NCBI RefSeq assembly: GCF_000425225.1
Contig: NZ_AULJ01000020.1
Location: 1 to 64,000, forward strand
Direction of reading: 5' to 3'
Length of the DNA: 64,000 nt
From: Pontibacillus marinus BH030004 = DSM 16465
GTDB lineage: Bacteria; Bacillota; Bacilli; Bacillales; BH030062
A program made the translations under genes and the position numbers. The notes below the pieces were generated by a model. It ran no database searches. It saw only the letters and a list, made by a program, of their open reading frames with translations, and was not told the DNA's origin. Shown in pieces: positions 1 through 7,597 of the stretch (position 1 is the first letter of the stretch; the number at the start of each line of letters is the position of its first letter).

Positions 1-152
1 CTCCATAATCGCGTGGAGGGAAGGAAACGGCAAACTGTCGTGGTAACAAAGGGAAGACGAGACCCCGCAGGCACGAGGAGGCTCGGCTTTTCTTCCACAA
101 CAGGCTTGCCGTTTCACTGACCGGAACAAATTACTCATCAGCAACGGACTCC
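1..152. repeat. Intergenic palindromic repeat, family A copy 1 (left-truncated by window edge)
   Basis: The arms GAAACGGCAA (near 25-34) and TTGCCGTTTC (near 107-116) are inverted. They enclose a core with GAGACCCCGCAGG and GAGGAGGCTCG. The right end has AACGGACTCC, the complement of the left end of copy 2 at 5668. No ORF of note lies inside. The left outer end is outside the window. Confidence 0.8.
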
Positions 153-218
153 TCTCAGTTTCAAGTCTTCAACAATCCTGCCATAATATTGAATAATTCC
201 TACCTCAAAACATTAAAA

Positions 219-246
219 AACCTTTCTTCCAACTGGAAAAAAGGTT
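219..246 (-). terminator. Terminator of fur
   Basis: AACCTTTCTTCC pairs with GGAAAAAAGGTT with one mismatch and a 4-nt loop. On the minus strand it is followed by a T-run, 13 bp past the fur stop. Confidence 0.75.
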
Positions 247-258
247 CTCGTACATTCA

Positions 259-711
259 TTATGAATTGACTGTGACGACCTGACATTTTTTGCAGATACC
301 ATGAAAAGTTAAACGATGATCCTTCACTTGGAAGCCCCAATCACGTTCAACCTGGCTCTCAACATCAGTAAGTAAATCTTCCTCAATTTCTTCAACCGAA
401 CCGCACTCCACACAAACGAGATGGTGATGGAAATGCTCTGCTCCCTCTTTACGAAGATCGTATCTAGAGACGCCATCCCCAAAGTTGATCTTGTCTACAA
501 CTTTTAACTCTGATAACAATTCTAAAGTACGATAAACTGTAGCTAAACCAATTTCCGGTGCTTTTTCTTTTACGAGGAGGTATACGTCTTCGGCACTTAA
601 ATGATCCTCTTCATGTTCTAACAACACTCGAACAGTCGCTTCACGTTGAGGTGTTAGCTTATAACTCTGGGAATGGAGTTGTTTTTTTATTTTTTCAATG
701 CGGTGTTCCAT
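259..711 (-). CDS. fur: Ferric uptake regulator Fur
   Basis: A 150-residue Fur-family metalloregulator, the usual length for Fur. The N-terminal half is the winged helix (LTPQREATVRVLL, then GLATVYRTLELL as the recognition region). The C-terminal half is the dimerisation domain, with the metal-site motif HFHHHLVC and two structural zinc pairs, CVEC and CKKC. Fur proteins bind DNA with Fe(II) and repress iron uptake genes. I chose the ATG at 711 because GGGAGG lies 8 nt upstream; the open frame to 771 has no better site. The neighbouring spoIIM and nudF match the B. subtilis fur (yqkL) locus, which favours Fur over PerR or Zur. Confidence 0.9.
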   Translation of the reverse strand: MEHRIEKIKKQLHSQSYKLTPQREATVRVLLEHEEDHLSAEDVYLLVKEKAPEIGLATVYRTLELLSELKVVDKINFGDGVSRYDLRKEGAEHFHHHLVCVECGSVEEIEEDLLTDVESQVERDWGFQVKDHRLTFHGICKKCQVVTVNS

Positions 712-742
712 ATCCGGTCCCTCCCTCGTATATCCACTTATC

Positions 743-771
743 ATTATAAGCAGATTCAAAAGGAGTGTCAA
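743..771 (-). promoter_or_regulatory. SigA promoter of fur
   Basis: On the minus strand TTGACA (766-771) is separated by 17 bp from TATAAT (743-748). Just downstream the -10 runs into TTATAATGATAAG, which resembles part of a Fur/PerR box, so autoregulation or PerR control is possible but unproven. Confidence 0.75.
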
Positions 772-817
772 ATTAAAATCATTTTAAATTAAAACAGATA
801 TTATATTAAAACGGTTA

Positions 818-1459
818 TTATTTGTAGGTCATTTCAATTACATTTTTCAATGCATCTGGTGAAATAAATGATTCAATTAGAGCTGCTACATTGAGAGCTA
901 AAAATAACAAAAGGAAAATAAAACTATACCTCATCAAGGCTGGTAGTAAAGATTGTTGTTGAATCTTTTTTGCCACTAGCTTTTGAATAAGGGAAAGTGA
1001 AAAGATCATAGCCAAACTTCCCGCAATTAAATAAACCGGAATAATAATTAAGTTCTGAGGAGCGATGGATGCTGCAGCCATTAAAAGTCCATACCAGCCC
1101 ATTTGATTTACTAAGAAACCTACAGAAAAACCAACGACTACACCTTTCATAAATAGTAATATCCATATAATAGGCATCCCGATTACAGAAAGACCTAATA
1201 TAAAGATAAACAACAAATATTTTAAATGGTAAAAGAAACTGGATTTAAACAAACTTTCTGAACTTGCAACTGACTCACGTAACATCTCAGTAAAAAATCG
1301 GTCTAAGTAAAAGAATAAATCATGTTTTTGTATAGGATTCATACTATTAACAATCACAGCACCAAAAATGATCCCGATCAGAAATAATAAAGAGACAAAC
1401 ACATAAATACTCGCATTTTCGCGAACATGTTGTGACGCTAATGACCCTTTGACATACAT
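818..1459 (-). CDS. spoIIM: Stage II sporulation protein M
   Basis: A 213-residue polytopic membrane protein, close to the 214 residues of B. subtilis SpoIIM. Hydrophobic segments are visible around YVFVSLLFLIGIIFGAVIV, FIFILGLSVIGMPIIWILLF, the LIIIPVYLIAGSLAMIFSL stretch and a C-terminal IFLLLFLALNVA. In the family, SpoIIM belongs to the DMP complex with SpoIID and SpoIIP, which degrades septal peptidoglycan during engulfment. The start is the ATG at 1459 with GGAGG 8 nt upstream; an in-frame TTG at 1474 overlaps that RBS. It lies next to fur as in B. subtilis. Confidence 0.9.
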   Translation of the reverse strand: MYVKGSLASQHVRENASIYVFVSLLFLIGIIFGAVIVNSMNPIQKHDLFFYLDRFFTEMLRESVASSESLFKSSFFYHLKYLLFIFILGLSVIGMPIIWILLFMKGVVVGFSVGFLVNQMGWYGLLMAAASIAPQNLIIIPVYLIAGSLAMIFSLSLIQKLVAKKIQQQSLLPALMRYSFIFLLLFLALNVAALIESFISPDALKNVIEMTYK

Positions 1460-1504
1460 TTCAAAATCCTCCAATCTACCGCTTCATTTTCTAGTCGTAT
1501 TACA

Positions 1505-1533
1505 AATCTATGAAGGATTTTGATCAAATAGAC
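1505..1533 (-). promoter_or_regulatory. Possible SigE promoter of spoIIM
   Basis: Minus strand: GTCTATT (1527-1533), 14-bp spacer, CATAGATT (1505-1512). It resembles the SigE pattern kmATATT-N14-CATACAnT with one or two mismatches. B. subtilis spoIIM is SigE-dependent. Confidence 0.45.
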
Positions 1534-1561
1534 TATAAAAAAATAGAAAAGATGATAGAGA

Positions 1562-2719
1562 TTATGTCACACGACCATAGCGCCCGCCACCACCGGCTTC
1601 TATCGACAACTCTCCTTTTCGGTTCATTACAATCCTTTCAGCTAACTGCTTCGGAACAACTTCTCGTAGCTCTTCTAACGTAGCATCGTGTAAAATACTC
1701 ATCTCTGTTACGAAAACATCTAACAATTTTTCAAGTGTTTTTGGACCAAGTTTTGGTATATATTCTAGAGGAATTTGATAGACGTATGGAGGGCGTCCTT
1801 CCCTTGTCCCCTCAAAATCTGAAAGTTCATCAATTCGATCTGCTACGCCTCGGACGGATTTTATTGAACCACACTTTGGACATTCTTGGTTAAATTCTTT
1901 TTCTGATAGACATTCAGCACATACAGTTTGATGGTACTTTCCTAAAAGAGGATTCATCCCATAGTTCGCAAGGACCCCTCGACCATCTTTTTTTTGAAGT
2001 GCCAACCTTAACTCTTCAAAAGTAGGTGCTTGTAACTGAACACTCTGGTATTCTCGTGCAATTTTGGGGATCGAATGTGCATCTGAGTTCGATAAAAACG
2101 TAAAGTCGTGTAACTGGGATAGCGAGTCTGCCATTTGGGAATCGGCACTTAGACCAAGCTCTACTGCATCAATCAGCTCTGGGTTAAACACTTCTTCTAG
2201 TGACTGCTTTACACCCTTCCCATATAAACTCTTGAATGGTGTAAACATATGAGCTGGGATAAATATTCCACCTAGCTCTCTCACCTTTTGTTGCAACTCT
2301 ATAGCACTACCGTAATAACGTTGTGAGCTTAAGTTGATATTTTTCATCCGTTCACTTAACCACACGGTAAACTGTTGCATCGTCTCCATATACGGAAAAT
2401 AACAAAGGACATGAATGGGACCCTGACAATGTTCATCATAAACCTCAATCTCAGAACCTAATAGTAATGTTAAAGGACCGTACTGGATACCTCCGTCTTG
2501 TAATTCATCGGCTTGGCCACGCTCGATTAATTGAATAACTTCAGACTGTACAGCTGGCACCTGCCCGTCGATAACCCCAATCATATGAAGACCTTTCCGA
2601 TAAGCAGCTTCTTCTACAATATTCGTTAAGGTCAGCTGCTCAGATGCAGTTATCTTTACAGGGTCTCCATGCATGGTACGTCCAATATGAATATGTAAAT
2701 CCATATAGTATGTTTCCAT
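1562..2719 (-). CDS. Endonuclease Q-like PHP-domain protein
   Basis: A 385-residue protein. The N-terminal PHP metal-dependent domain is marked by MDLHIHIGR near residue 6, PAHMFTPF mid-protein and FLSNSDAHS. A zinc-finger module CAEC-x10-CPKCG follows, then a C-terminal helix-hairpin-helix-like stretch IPKLGPKTLEKLL. This order matches endonuclease Q, which nicks DNA 5' of deaminated or abasic bases. Activity here is inferred from the domain order. It overlaps nothing but starts 2 nt after nudF, so the two are probably one transcript. The start at 2719 is chosen for a GGGG motif just upstream; 2704 is an alternative. Confidence 0.8.
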   Translation of the reverse strand: METYYMDLHIHIGRTMHGDPVKITASEQLTLTNIVEEAAYRKGLHMIGVIDGQVPAVQSEVIQLIERGQADELQDGGIQYGPLTLLLGSEIEVYDEHCQGPIHVLCYFPYMETMQQFTVWLSERMKNINLSSQRYYGSAIELQQKVRELGGIFIPAHMFTPFKSLYGKGVKQSLEEVFNPELIDAVELGLSADSQMADSLSQLHDFTFLSNSDAHSIPKIAREYQSVQLQAPTFEELRLALQKKDGRGVLANYGMNPLLGKYHQTVCAECLSEKEFNQECPKCGSIKSVRGVADRIDELSDFEGTREGRPPYVYQIPLEYIPKLGPKTLEKLLDVFVTEMSILHDATLEELREVVPKQLAERIVMNRKGELSIEAGGGGRYGRVT

Positions 2720-2720
2720 A

Positions 2721-3269
2721 TTACCCCAAAATCCCTTTCGCTTTTGCATATAACAGTGCATACGCTGTTTTGGCATCCCATATCCGTTCGTCTTTTTCAA
2801 ATTGCTCCGCTTCTTCGACAGTTGCTTCTATAAGCTCTACAAACTCATCATCGTCTCCCTCAAGCTTGTTCTCAGCTTTTTCAATGTTGTTCGCTAAATA
2901 AATATAAATGACTTCATCTGCAAAACCAGGGGATGTTGCAAAGGATGTTATAAACTCAAGATCATCTGTTTTATAGCCTGTCTCTTCTTCCAACTCTCTC
3001 ATAGCCGTTTGCTTTGGTTCCTCTCCAGGCTCTAGTTTCCCCGCTGGAATTTCCACAATTGAACGCTCTAGTGGCTTTCGGTATTGTTCCACCATGACAA
3101 TTTTGTTTTCAGGTGTAATCGCAAGGATCGCAACTGCTCCAGGATGTTTCACTAATTCTCTTTTTGATGTTTTACCATTCGGCAGTTCTACATCATCCAC
3201 CTGTAAGGAGATGACTTTCCCTTTATAAATCGACTCCGTTTGAATTGTTTGTTCTTCAAATTTTTTCAT
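2721..3269 (-). CDS. nudF: ADP-ribose pyrophosphatase (Nudix hydrolase)
   Basis: A 182-residue Nudix enzyme. The Nudix box is complete: GKLEPGEEPKQTAMRELEEE followed by TGY, matching GX5EX7REUXEEXGU. The preceding VEQYRKPLERSIVEIPAG is typical of the NudF/ADPRase branch, which cleaves ADP-ribose to AMP and ribose-5-phosphate. It corresponds to B. subtilis yqkG. The ATG at 3269 has GGGAG 8 nt upstream; the GTG directly before it is also possible. It is transcribed away from the aldo-keto reductase gene and probably together with the endonuclease Q-like gene downstream. Confidence 0.9.
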   Translation of the reverse strand: MKKFEEQTIQTESIYKGKVISLQVDDVELPNGKTSKRELVKHPGAVAILAITPENKIVMVEQYRKPLERSIVEIPAGKLEPGEEPKQTAMRELEEETGYKTDDLEFITSFATSPGFADEVIYIYLANNIEKAENKLEGDDDEFVELIEATVEEAEQFEKDERIWDAKTAYALLYAKAKGILG

Positions 3270-3328
3270 CACAAATTCTCCCTTTCCGTTAACGTGCTCC
3301 TATTTTAACACACGAACTAGTATATTAT

Positions 3329-3357
3329 TTGAGTCTCCCATTCCTCATCGATACAAT
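3329..3357 (+). promoter_or_regulatory. SigA promoter of aldo-keto reductase gene
   Basis: TTGAGT (3329-3334), 17-bp spacer, TACAAT (3352-3357), 33 bp before the TTG start. Confidence 0.65.
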
Positions 3358-3390
3358 AGGTATAACCCACTTTGAAAGGATGAAACGCCC

Positions 3391-4224
3391 TTGAATAAAC
3401 GACAAGTAGGTAAATCTGATTTATACATTTCAGAAATAGGCCTAGGGTGCATGTCTCTAGGTACAAATGAGTCGCACGCAAAAGATATTATTGACCGCGC
3501 TCTTGATGCGGGAATTAATTACGTGGATACAGCTGACTTATATGATTTTGGTGAAAACGAAAAAATCGTTGGTAAAGCCTTGAAAGGGCGTCGTGATGAA
3601 GTCGTTCTAGGCACCAAAGTTGGAAATAACTTCAACAAAGAAAAAGAGGATTGGTTTTGGGACCCTTCTAAAGCGTATATAAAAGAGGAAGTAAAAGAGA
3701 GCTTGCGCCGTTTAGGCACAGATTATATAGACCTTTATCAATTGCACGGAGGTACAATTGAAGACCCAATTGATGAGACGATTGAAGCTTTTGAAGACCT
3801 CGTAAAAGAAGGTGTCGTACGTTATTACGGCATTTCTTCCATCCGCCCTAATGTCATACGAGAATACGTTAAACGTTCGAATATTGTAAGCGTCATGATG
3901 CAATATAGCTTATTTGATCGTCGACCAGAAGAAGAGGTGTTGGACCTTCTTCAAGAGAATCATATTAGCGTCTTAGCTCGTGGGCCACTTGCTAAAGGCA
4001 TGCTAAGTGATCGCGGCTTAGAAAAAGTAGAAGAAAAAGCACAAAATGGCCATCTTTCCTATTCTTATGATGAAATTAAACACATGGTGGAGAACTTACA
4101 AGACCATGCAACGGAAGAGCGTTCATTACAGGCGATTGCCCTTCAGTATGTATTGAAGCACCCAGCAAGTAACAAGACCGATTGTGTATCAAAAACATCG
4201 CTAAAGCTTAAAAATGCCCTCTGA
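3391..4224 (+). CDS. yqkF: Aldo-keto reductase, YqkF-like, C-terminally short
   Basis: A 277-residue NAD(P)H-dependent aldo-keto reductase. Family marks are GLGCMSLGTNES near the N-terminus, the DTADLYDFGENE segment with catalytic D and Y, LGTKVGN (K), and LYQLHGG (H). It aligns by eye with YqkF-type reductases but stops about 25-30 residues early. Where the family has a cofactor-binding stretch with an IPG-type motif after LKHPA, this protein reads SNKTDCVSKTSLKLKNAL and ends within a terminator stem. Start: TTG at 3391 with AAAGGATG upstream. The protein may be active with a weakened cofactor pocket, or be decaying. Confidence 0.8.
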   Translation: MNKRQVGKSDLYISEIGLGCMSLGTNESHAKDIIDRALDAGINYVDTADLYDFGENEKIVGKALKGRRDEVVLGTKVGNNFNKEKEDWFWDPSKAYIKEEVKESLRRLGTDYIDLYQLHGGTIEDPIDETIEAFEDLVKEGVVRYYGISSIRPNVIREYVKRSNIVSVMMQYSLFDRRPEEEVLDLLQENHISVLARGPLAKGMLSDRGLEKVEEKAQNGHLSYSYDEIKHMVENLQDHATEERSLQAIALQYVLKHPASNKTDCVSKTSLKLKNAL

Positions 4225-4249
4225 CCACACACTTGGTAAGAGGGCATTT
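4212..4249 (-). terminator. Terminator shared by convergent genes
   Basis: AAATGCCCTC (4212-4221) pairs perfectly with GAGGGCATTT (4240-4249). Read on the minus strand it is followed by more T residues, so it mainly serves the yqkE/yqkB pair. Its left arm overlaps the last codons of the aldo-keto reductase. Confidence 0.8.
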
Positions 4250-4252
4250 CCC

Positions 4253-4492
4253 TTATTTATCTTTGAACTGTTTCCAATCCATATCACTTTCATTAAGAAG
4301 CTCTTCAAAGCTTTTGTTTGCTTCACGACGCTTACGTTCTTCAGCTTTCCGACGTCTTTCTTCTTCCTGACGTTGCTCCTCTTGCTTTTTCAAGTCTGAC
4401 TTTTTCGAGCGAAGTTGCTCAAGCATGTCGTCCCCTAAAAGTTCTTTTAACGTTCCCTCTTGTTCCTGTTTTTGTTTTTTTGCTTTACTCAC
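4253..4492 (-). CDS. YqkE-like DUF3886 small protein
   Basis: A 79-residue, highly charged protein. Lys/Glu/Arg-rich helical sequence fills the middle (about residues 28-60) and it ends SFEELLNESDMDWKQFK, the signature I associate with DUF3886 (YqkE) proteins of Bacillus. It is probably an extended alpha-helix. Its function is unknown. Translation starts at a GTG with AAGGAGG 8 nt upstream. It overlaps the end of the upstream yqkB-like gene by 8 nt, so the two are translationally coupled. Confidence 0.75.
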   Translation of the reverse strand: MSKAKKQKQEQEGTLKELLGDDMLEQLRSKKSDLKKQEEQRQEEERRRKAEERKRREANKSFEELLNESDMDWKQFKDK

Positions 4493-4823
4493 GTGGGTCT
4501 CCTCCTTGCTTAATACTTGCAGAAGAAAGCGATGGATTCAGCATTCCCTCAGGACTTTTCAACCGAAACAACCGTTTATTCCACTCTAATGTCATAACGG
4601 GTTTAAAAAATATCTTTTGTTGCTCATCTAAGAAAATTGTGTAATGTTCATTCTCTACTTTTATATCGTATTCGGTTGACTCATTTGTAAAATAAATCGA
4701 TGGCATGCCATTAACGCCACAGCCACATCCATCACTATCATATTCCATTCGTAAATTTGGCCGACCTTCTGGTTGTAATAACTGCAACTGATGCAGTGCT
4801 TCATCTGTTATCGTTAGCTTCAT
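4485..4823 (-). CDS. HesB-like iron-sulfur biosynthesis family protein (YqkB-like)
   Basis: A 112-residue protein starting MKLTITDEALHQL, typical of the HesB/IscA fold, with the cysteines in DSDGCGCGVNG. The conserved C-terminal CGCG-type pair of true A-type carriers is not seen, so it is closer to YqkB-type relatives than to IscA/SufA. A role in iron-sulfur handling is inferred from the fold only. GAGGTG precedes the ATG. It is the first gene of a two-gene operon with the DUF3886 gene, in the same order as the B. subtilis yqk region. Confidence 0.75.
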   Translation of the reverse strand: MKLTITDEALHQLQLLQPEGRPNLRMEYDSDGCGCGVNGMPSIYFTNESTEYDIKVENEHYTIFLDEQQKIFFKPVMTLEWNKRLFRLKSPEGMLNPSLSSASIKQGGDPRE

Positions 4824-5024
4824 TGTTGTTCACCTCTTGTTGATACTAATGGTAAAAAATCGCCGGTAACTTTGCAATACTAAGGACTTTCTTTTATCAA
4901 ATTTGCACAGTTTTGTTGGCTATTTTTAGGCGCTTAACACAATTTTCTGTTATTTGAGAATTGAGGATGGGAAATGATTTAAAGAACCTCTATACTAAAG
5001 GTAGATTATTGAGGAGGGATTCTT

Positions 5025-5267
5025 GTGAAACTTACTGTACAAAAACCTATTTTCGCTGAATCAGCAAGTCAATTTGTTAATCAAATGAGTGAATTCTCAG
5101 ACACAATTCTAGTCAAAAAAGACCAATGGGTTGTCGATGCAAAAAGCCTACTTGGTGTTTTAGCTGTTTCCTTACAACCTGGTCATGAAGTTACGATTGA
5201 TGTTCAGGGGGATCATGAAGAGGAAATTAAACAGGTGTTGCTTGACTCAGGTTTGTTTCAAGAGTAA
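5025..5267 (+). CDS. HPr/Crh-like protein lacking the phosphorylatable histidine
   Basis: An 80-residue single-domain protein that reads like HPr from end to end. The second half DAKSLLGVLAVSLQPGHEVT matches the Ser46 region of HPr (K-S-hydrophobic-G-V), so the regulatory serine is present. At the active-site loop, where HPr has IHARPA with His15, this protein has FAESASQF and no histidine. It therefore cannot carry phosphate for the PTS in the usual way and resembles Crh in retaining only the serine. A regulatory role is inferred. It starts at GTG with GAGGAGG upstream and is monocistronic. Confidence 0.8.
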   Translation: MKLTVQKPIFAESASQFVNQMSEFSDTILVKKDQWVVDAKSLLGVLAVSLQPGHEVTIDVQGDHEEEIKQVLLDSGLFQE

Positions 5268-5275
5268 GAATTTAT

Positions 5276-5314
5276 AAAAGCGGTTGACAATTGAAGTGTC
5301 CAACCGCTTTTTTT
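5276..5314 (+). terminator. Terminator of HPr-like gene
   Basis: AAAAGCGGTTG pairs with CAACCGCTTTT, followed by a T-run. It also lies at the 3' end of the small minus-strand gene. Confidence 0.8.
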
Positions 5315-5323
5315 ATTTGCACA

Positions 5324-5533
5324 TCAGCCGCTTAAGTATCTTAATAACCAAAAGAATGTGGTGGGGATGACAATGACAATTAAAGAAGCTTTCCCATAGT
5401 TTTGGAGGTTTTGATTTTGAACGAAAAACGCTAAGGTCACAAGAGAAAGCAGGTTCACTATTGGAATAGCAGTGAGGACTAATATTAAAACCCATAACCA
5501 AACCGATACAACTCCTTCTCCTTCAGGTGCCAC
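5324..5533 (-). CDS. Small two-helix membrane protein
   Basis: A 69-residue protein of unknown function. Two membrane segments are clear: VWLWVLILVLTAIPIVNLL and a C-terminal ASLIVIVIPTTFFWLL, with a short polar linker NQNLQNYGK. The GTG at 5533 has an excellent GGGGGGAG upstream, which favours this frame over another open frame on the same strand that has no RBS. Its end faces the terminator of the HPr-like gene. Confidence 0.6.
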   Translation of the reverse strand: MAPEGEGVVSVWLWVLILVLTAIPIVNLLSLVTLAFFVQNQNLQNYGKASLIVIVIPTTFFWLLRYLSG

Positions 5534-5667
5534 CGTCTCCCCCCCTTACCGTACAGACTGCTTATTTCATTTTATTTTGGACATTCCTTTTTCATGAATG
5601 TTCTGTTAAATCCCATTTCATATAAGCCCCCGTTTGTTGAATACCTGGCTTCGAGATAAAGCTGGGA

Positions 5668-5839
5668 GGAGTCCGTTGCCGGAAAGAGAGTAAGGGGTTC
5701 AGTGAAACGGCAATACTCCTGCGGAAGACCGGCCGAGCTTCCTCGTTCGCAAGCTCTCTGCGGGATCTCGTCCGCCCTTTCTACCGCGGGAGTTTGCCGT
5801 TTCCCTCACCCCTTTGCTGATATGAAAGTTAACGGACCC
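5668..5839 (-). repeat. Intergenic palindromic repeat, family A copy 2 (reverse orientation)
   Basis: The outer ends GGAGTCCGTT (5668-5677) and AACGGACCC (5831-5839) are inverted. The inner arms AAACGGCAA and TTGCCGTTT are also inverted. The core is the reverse complement of the core in copies 1 and 3. Confidence 0.85.
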
Positions 5840-5967
5840 ATGGCTGAGATCATTTTATCTATTGCTTAAGGAAACTGTATTTCAGCTCTACATATAAGGC
5901 TTTAGATCACTTTGATGCATGTGAAATTTAACTTCTATTCTAAATCAGAATACCTTACGTTAGCAGC

Positions 5968-6140
5968 GGTTCCGTTAGTCACCATTCGGCTAAGGTGGGC
6001 TGTGGAACGGGTTGACTCCAGCGGTCAAACGGGCTAGCGAGACCCCGCAGGGAACAGAGTGACTGAGGAGGCTCGATAGTTCGTCCGCAGGAAAGCAACC
6101 CGTTCCACAGCCCGCCGCACTCCATAAAAGCAACGGAACC
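5968..6140 (+). repeat. Intergenic palindromic repeat, family A copy 3
   Basis: The outer ends GGTTCCGTT (5968-5976) and AACGGAACC (6132-6140) are inverted. The inner arms GGGCTGTGGAACGGGTT (5997-6013) and its exact reverse complement (6097-6113) give a perfect 17-bp stem. The core carries GAGACCCCGCAGG and GAGGAGGCTCG as in copy 1. Confidence 0.85.
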
Positions 6141-6194
6141 ACTCCACACCATTATTCCACTTTACTGCCAGATTGTTGAATAAAGGCGTTCAAC

Positions 6195-7469
6195 CTATTC
6201 CGCATAATGCCCACCAACAAGCTTACTTCGATGCTTGGCAGTTCCGGCTTTTGTATAAGAAACAGCACGGAGTAAGGCATCTTTTCCATATTTATCTCGA
6301 ATCTCATCCATTACATAACCAAGATCACGCTTCTTATCACGCTCAGGTTCAAATAAACTAAGCTGCATACCCTCATCCTCCGTAATATTGGACAAGGCAA
6401 TCGAAATTTTGCGAACTGTCTTTTGCTCGTAAAATTGGTTAAACAATTGAATGCAAACATCATAAATTTCCGTTGTAATATTCGTTGGGATGTCAATAGA
6501 CTGGGAACGGTGAAAGCCACCTCCCCCGTCGTCCTTACTGTAACCAATCCCTAAGCTGATGGTTCGACCTGCTTTGTGATTGGCACGCGTCCGTTTTGCG
6601 ACCTCTTCACACATCTCCAAAATAACATAACGCACTTCTTCTGGATCCGGATAATCGCGCATGAGAATCTGACTCTTCCCAAAACTGATCTGGCCCTCCA
6701 TAATCGGGGCTCCCAGTTCAGACAAATCTACTCCATTCGCATGATAAAATAATTGATTCCCCATTACACCAAATATTTTTTCGAGCTGTTCTAAAGGAAA
6801 TTTAGCAAGTTGCCCAACAGTTGTGATTCCTAGACGGTTAAGGCGCTTTTCCATCCGTGATCCGATTCCCCACATCTCACGTAACGGAGCTACCGGCCAG
6901 AGCTTTTCAGGAATTTGATCATACGTCCACTCCGCTACTCCGTATTTTTTTGCCTCTAAATCCAAACACAACTTGGACATGAGCATATTCGGCCCAATCC
7001 CGATGGCACACGGGAGCTGAAACGTCTCCAAAAGCTCTTTTCGAATCCGGCGCGCAACTTCTTCGGCATCTCCCCACAACTTTTCCGTTCCGGTTACATC
7101 AAGAAAGCTTTCATCCACACTGTAAGTATGAATAGCCTCTTTTGGAACAAAACGATGGAACAGACGCGTGATTTCCGTTGATACTTGCAAATACATGCGC
7201 ATTTGGGCAGATACTAAGTGAATACGTGGATCATCAGGAATTTCAAATAGCCGATTTCCTGTTCGGATATTAAAGTCTTTCTTTAAAGCAGGAGAAGCTG
7301 CTAGTACAACGCTTCCTGGTCGATTCAAATCCGCAACGACTGCAATGTGACTCGTCAGTGGATCTAATCCCATTGAAATCGCAGCACAACTAGCATAAAA
7401 GCTTTTCATATCCACACAAAGAATTTTCCGATCTGGAAAAGAATTATAATCAATAGATGGGTTGGTCAC
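6195..7469 (-). CDS. Y-family DNA polymerase, YqjW/UvrX type (PolY2)
   Basis: A 424-residue translesion polymerase. The palm has CVDMKSFYASCAAI near residue 20 and YSVDESFLDVTG with the catalytic DE. The helix-hairpin-helix IGSRMEKRLNRLGITTVGQL follows, then the little-finger domain. The C-terminal QLSLFEPERD contains a beta-clamp-binding QLSLF motif. The SF-x3-C-A variant of the Y-family motif is typical of the UvrX branch. The start is the GTG at 7469 with AGGAGG 8 nt upstream; longer frames overlap the promoter. A LexA box in the promoter marks it as an SOS gene, like yqjW in B. subtilis. Confidence 0.9.
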   Translation of the reverse strand: MTNPSIDYNSFPDRKILCVDMKSFYASCAAISMGLDPLTSHIAVVADLNRPGSVVLAASPALKKDFNIRTGNRLFEIPDDPRIHLVSAQMRMYLQVSTEITRLFHRFVPKEAIHTYSVDESFLDVTGTEKLWGDAEEVARRIRKELLETFQLPCAIGIGPNMLMSKLCLDLEAKKYGVAEWTYDQIPEKLWPVAPLREMWGIGSRMEKRLNRLGITTVGQLAKFPLEQLEKIFGVMGNQLFYHANGVDLSELGAPIMEGQISFGKSQILMRDYPDPEEVRYVILEMCEEVAKRTRANHKAGRTISLGIGYSKDDGGGGFHRSQSIDIPTNITTEIYDVCIQLFNQFYEQKTVRKISIALSNITEDEGMQLSLFEPERDKKRDLGYVMDEIRDKYGKDALLRAVSYTKAGTAKHRSKLVGGHYAE

Positions 7470-7505
7470 CTTCGTTCCCTCCTGAAACGACATGTTGTAC
7501 TTCTT

Positions 7506-7534
7506 ATTATGCGAATATATGTTCGGTTTTGCAA
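7506..7534 (-). promoter_or_regulatory. LexA-boxed promoter of polY2
   Basis: Minus strand: TTGCAA (7529-7534), 17 bp, CATAAT (7506-7511). The spacer contains CGAACATATATTCG (7512-7525), one mismatch from the Gram-positive LexA box CGAACNNNNGTTCG. Confidence 0.85.
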
Positions 7535-7597
7535 GTGGAGATGGTTTCCATTTTTCGACATAACTGTAGGAAAGTAATTCAGGATAGTACATAAAAA

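Larger units (their letters stand above)
5534..6194. other. Gene-free stretch holding two palindromic repeats
   Basis: No supported gene is found. The stretch holds the two family A repeats (5668-5839 and 5968-6140) separated by about 130 bp of A/T-rich unique sequence. I see no transposase fragment. Confidence 0.7.

Noticed and set aside
5313-5501. A 62-residue minus-strand frame overlapping the two-helix membrane protein
   Set aside because: No RBS; the competing frame from 5533 has a strong RBS and clear membrane segments.
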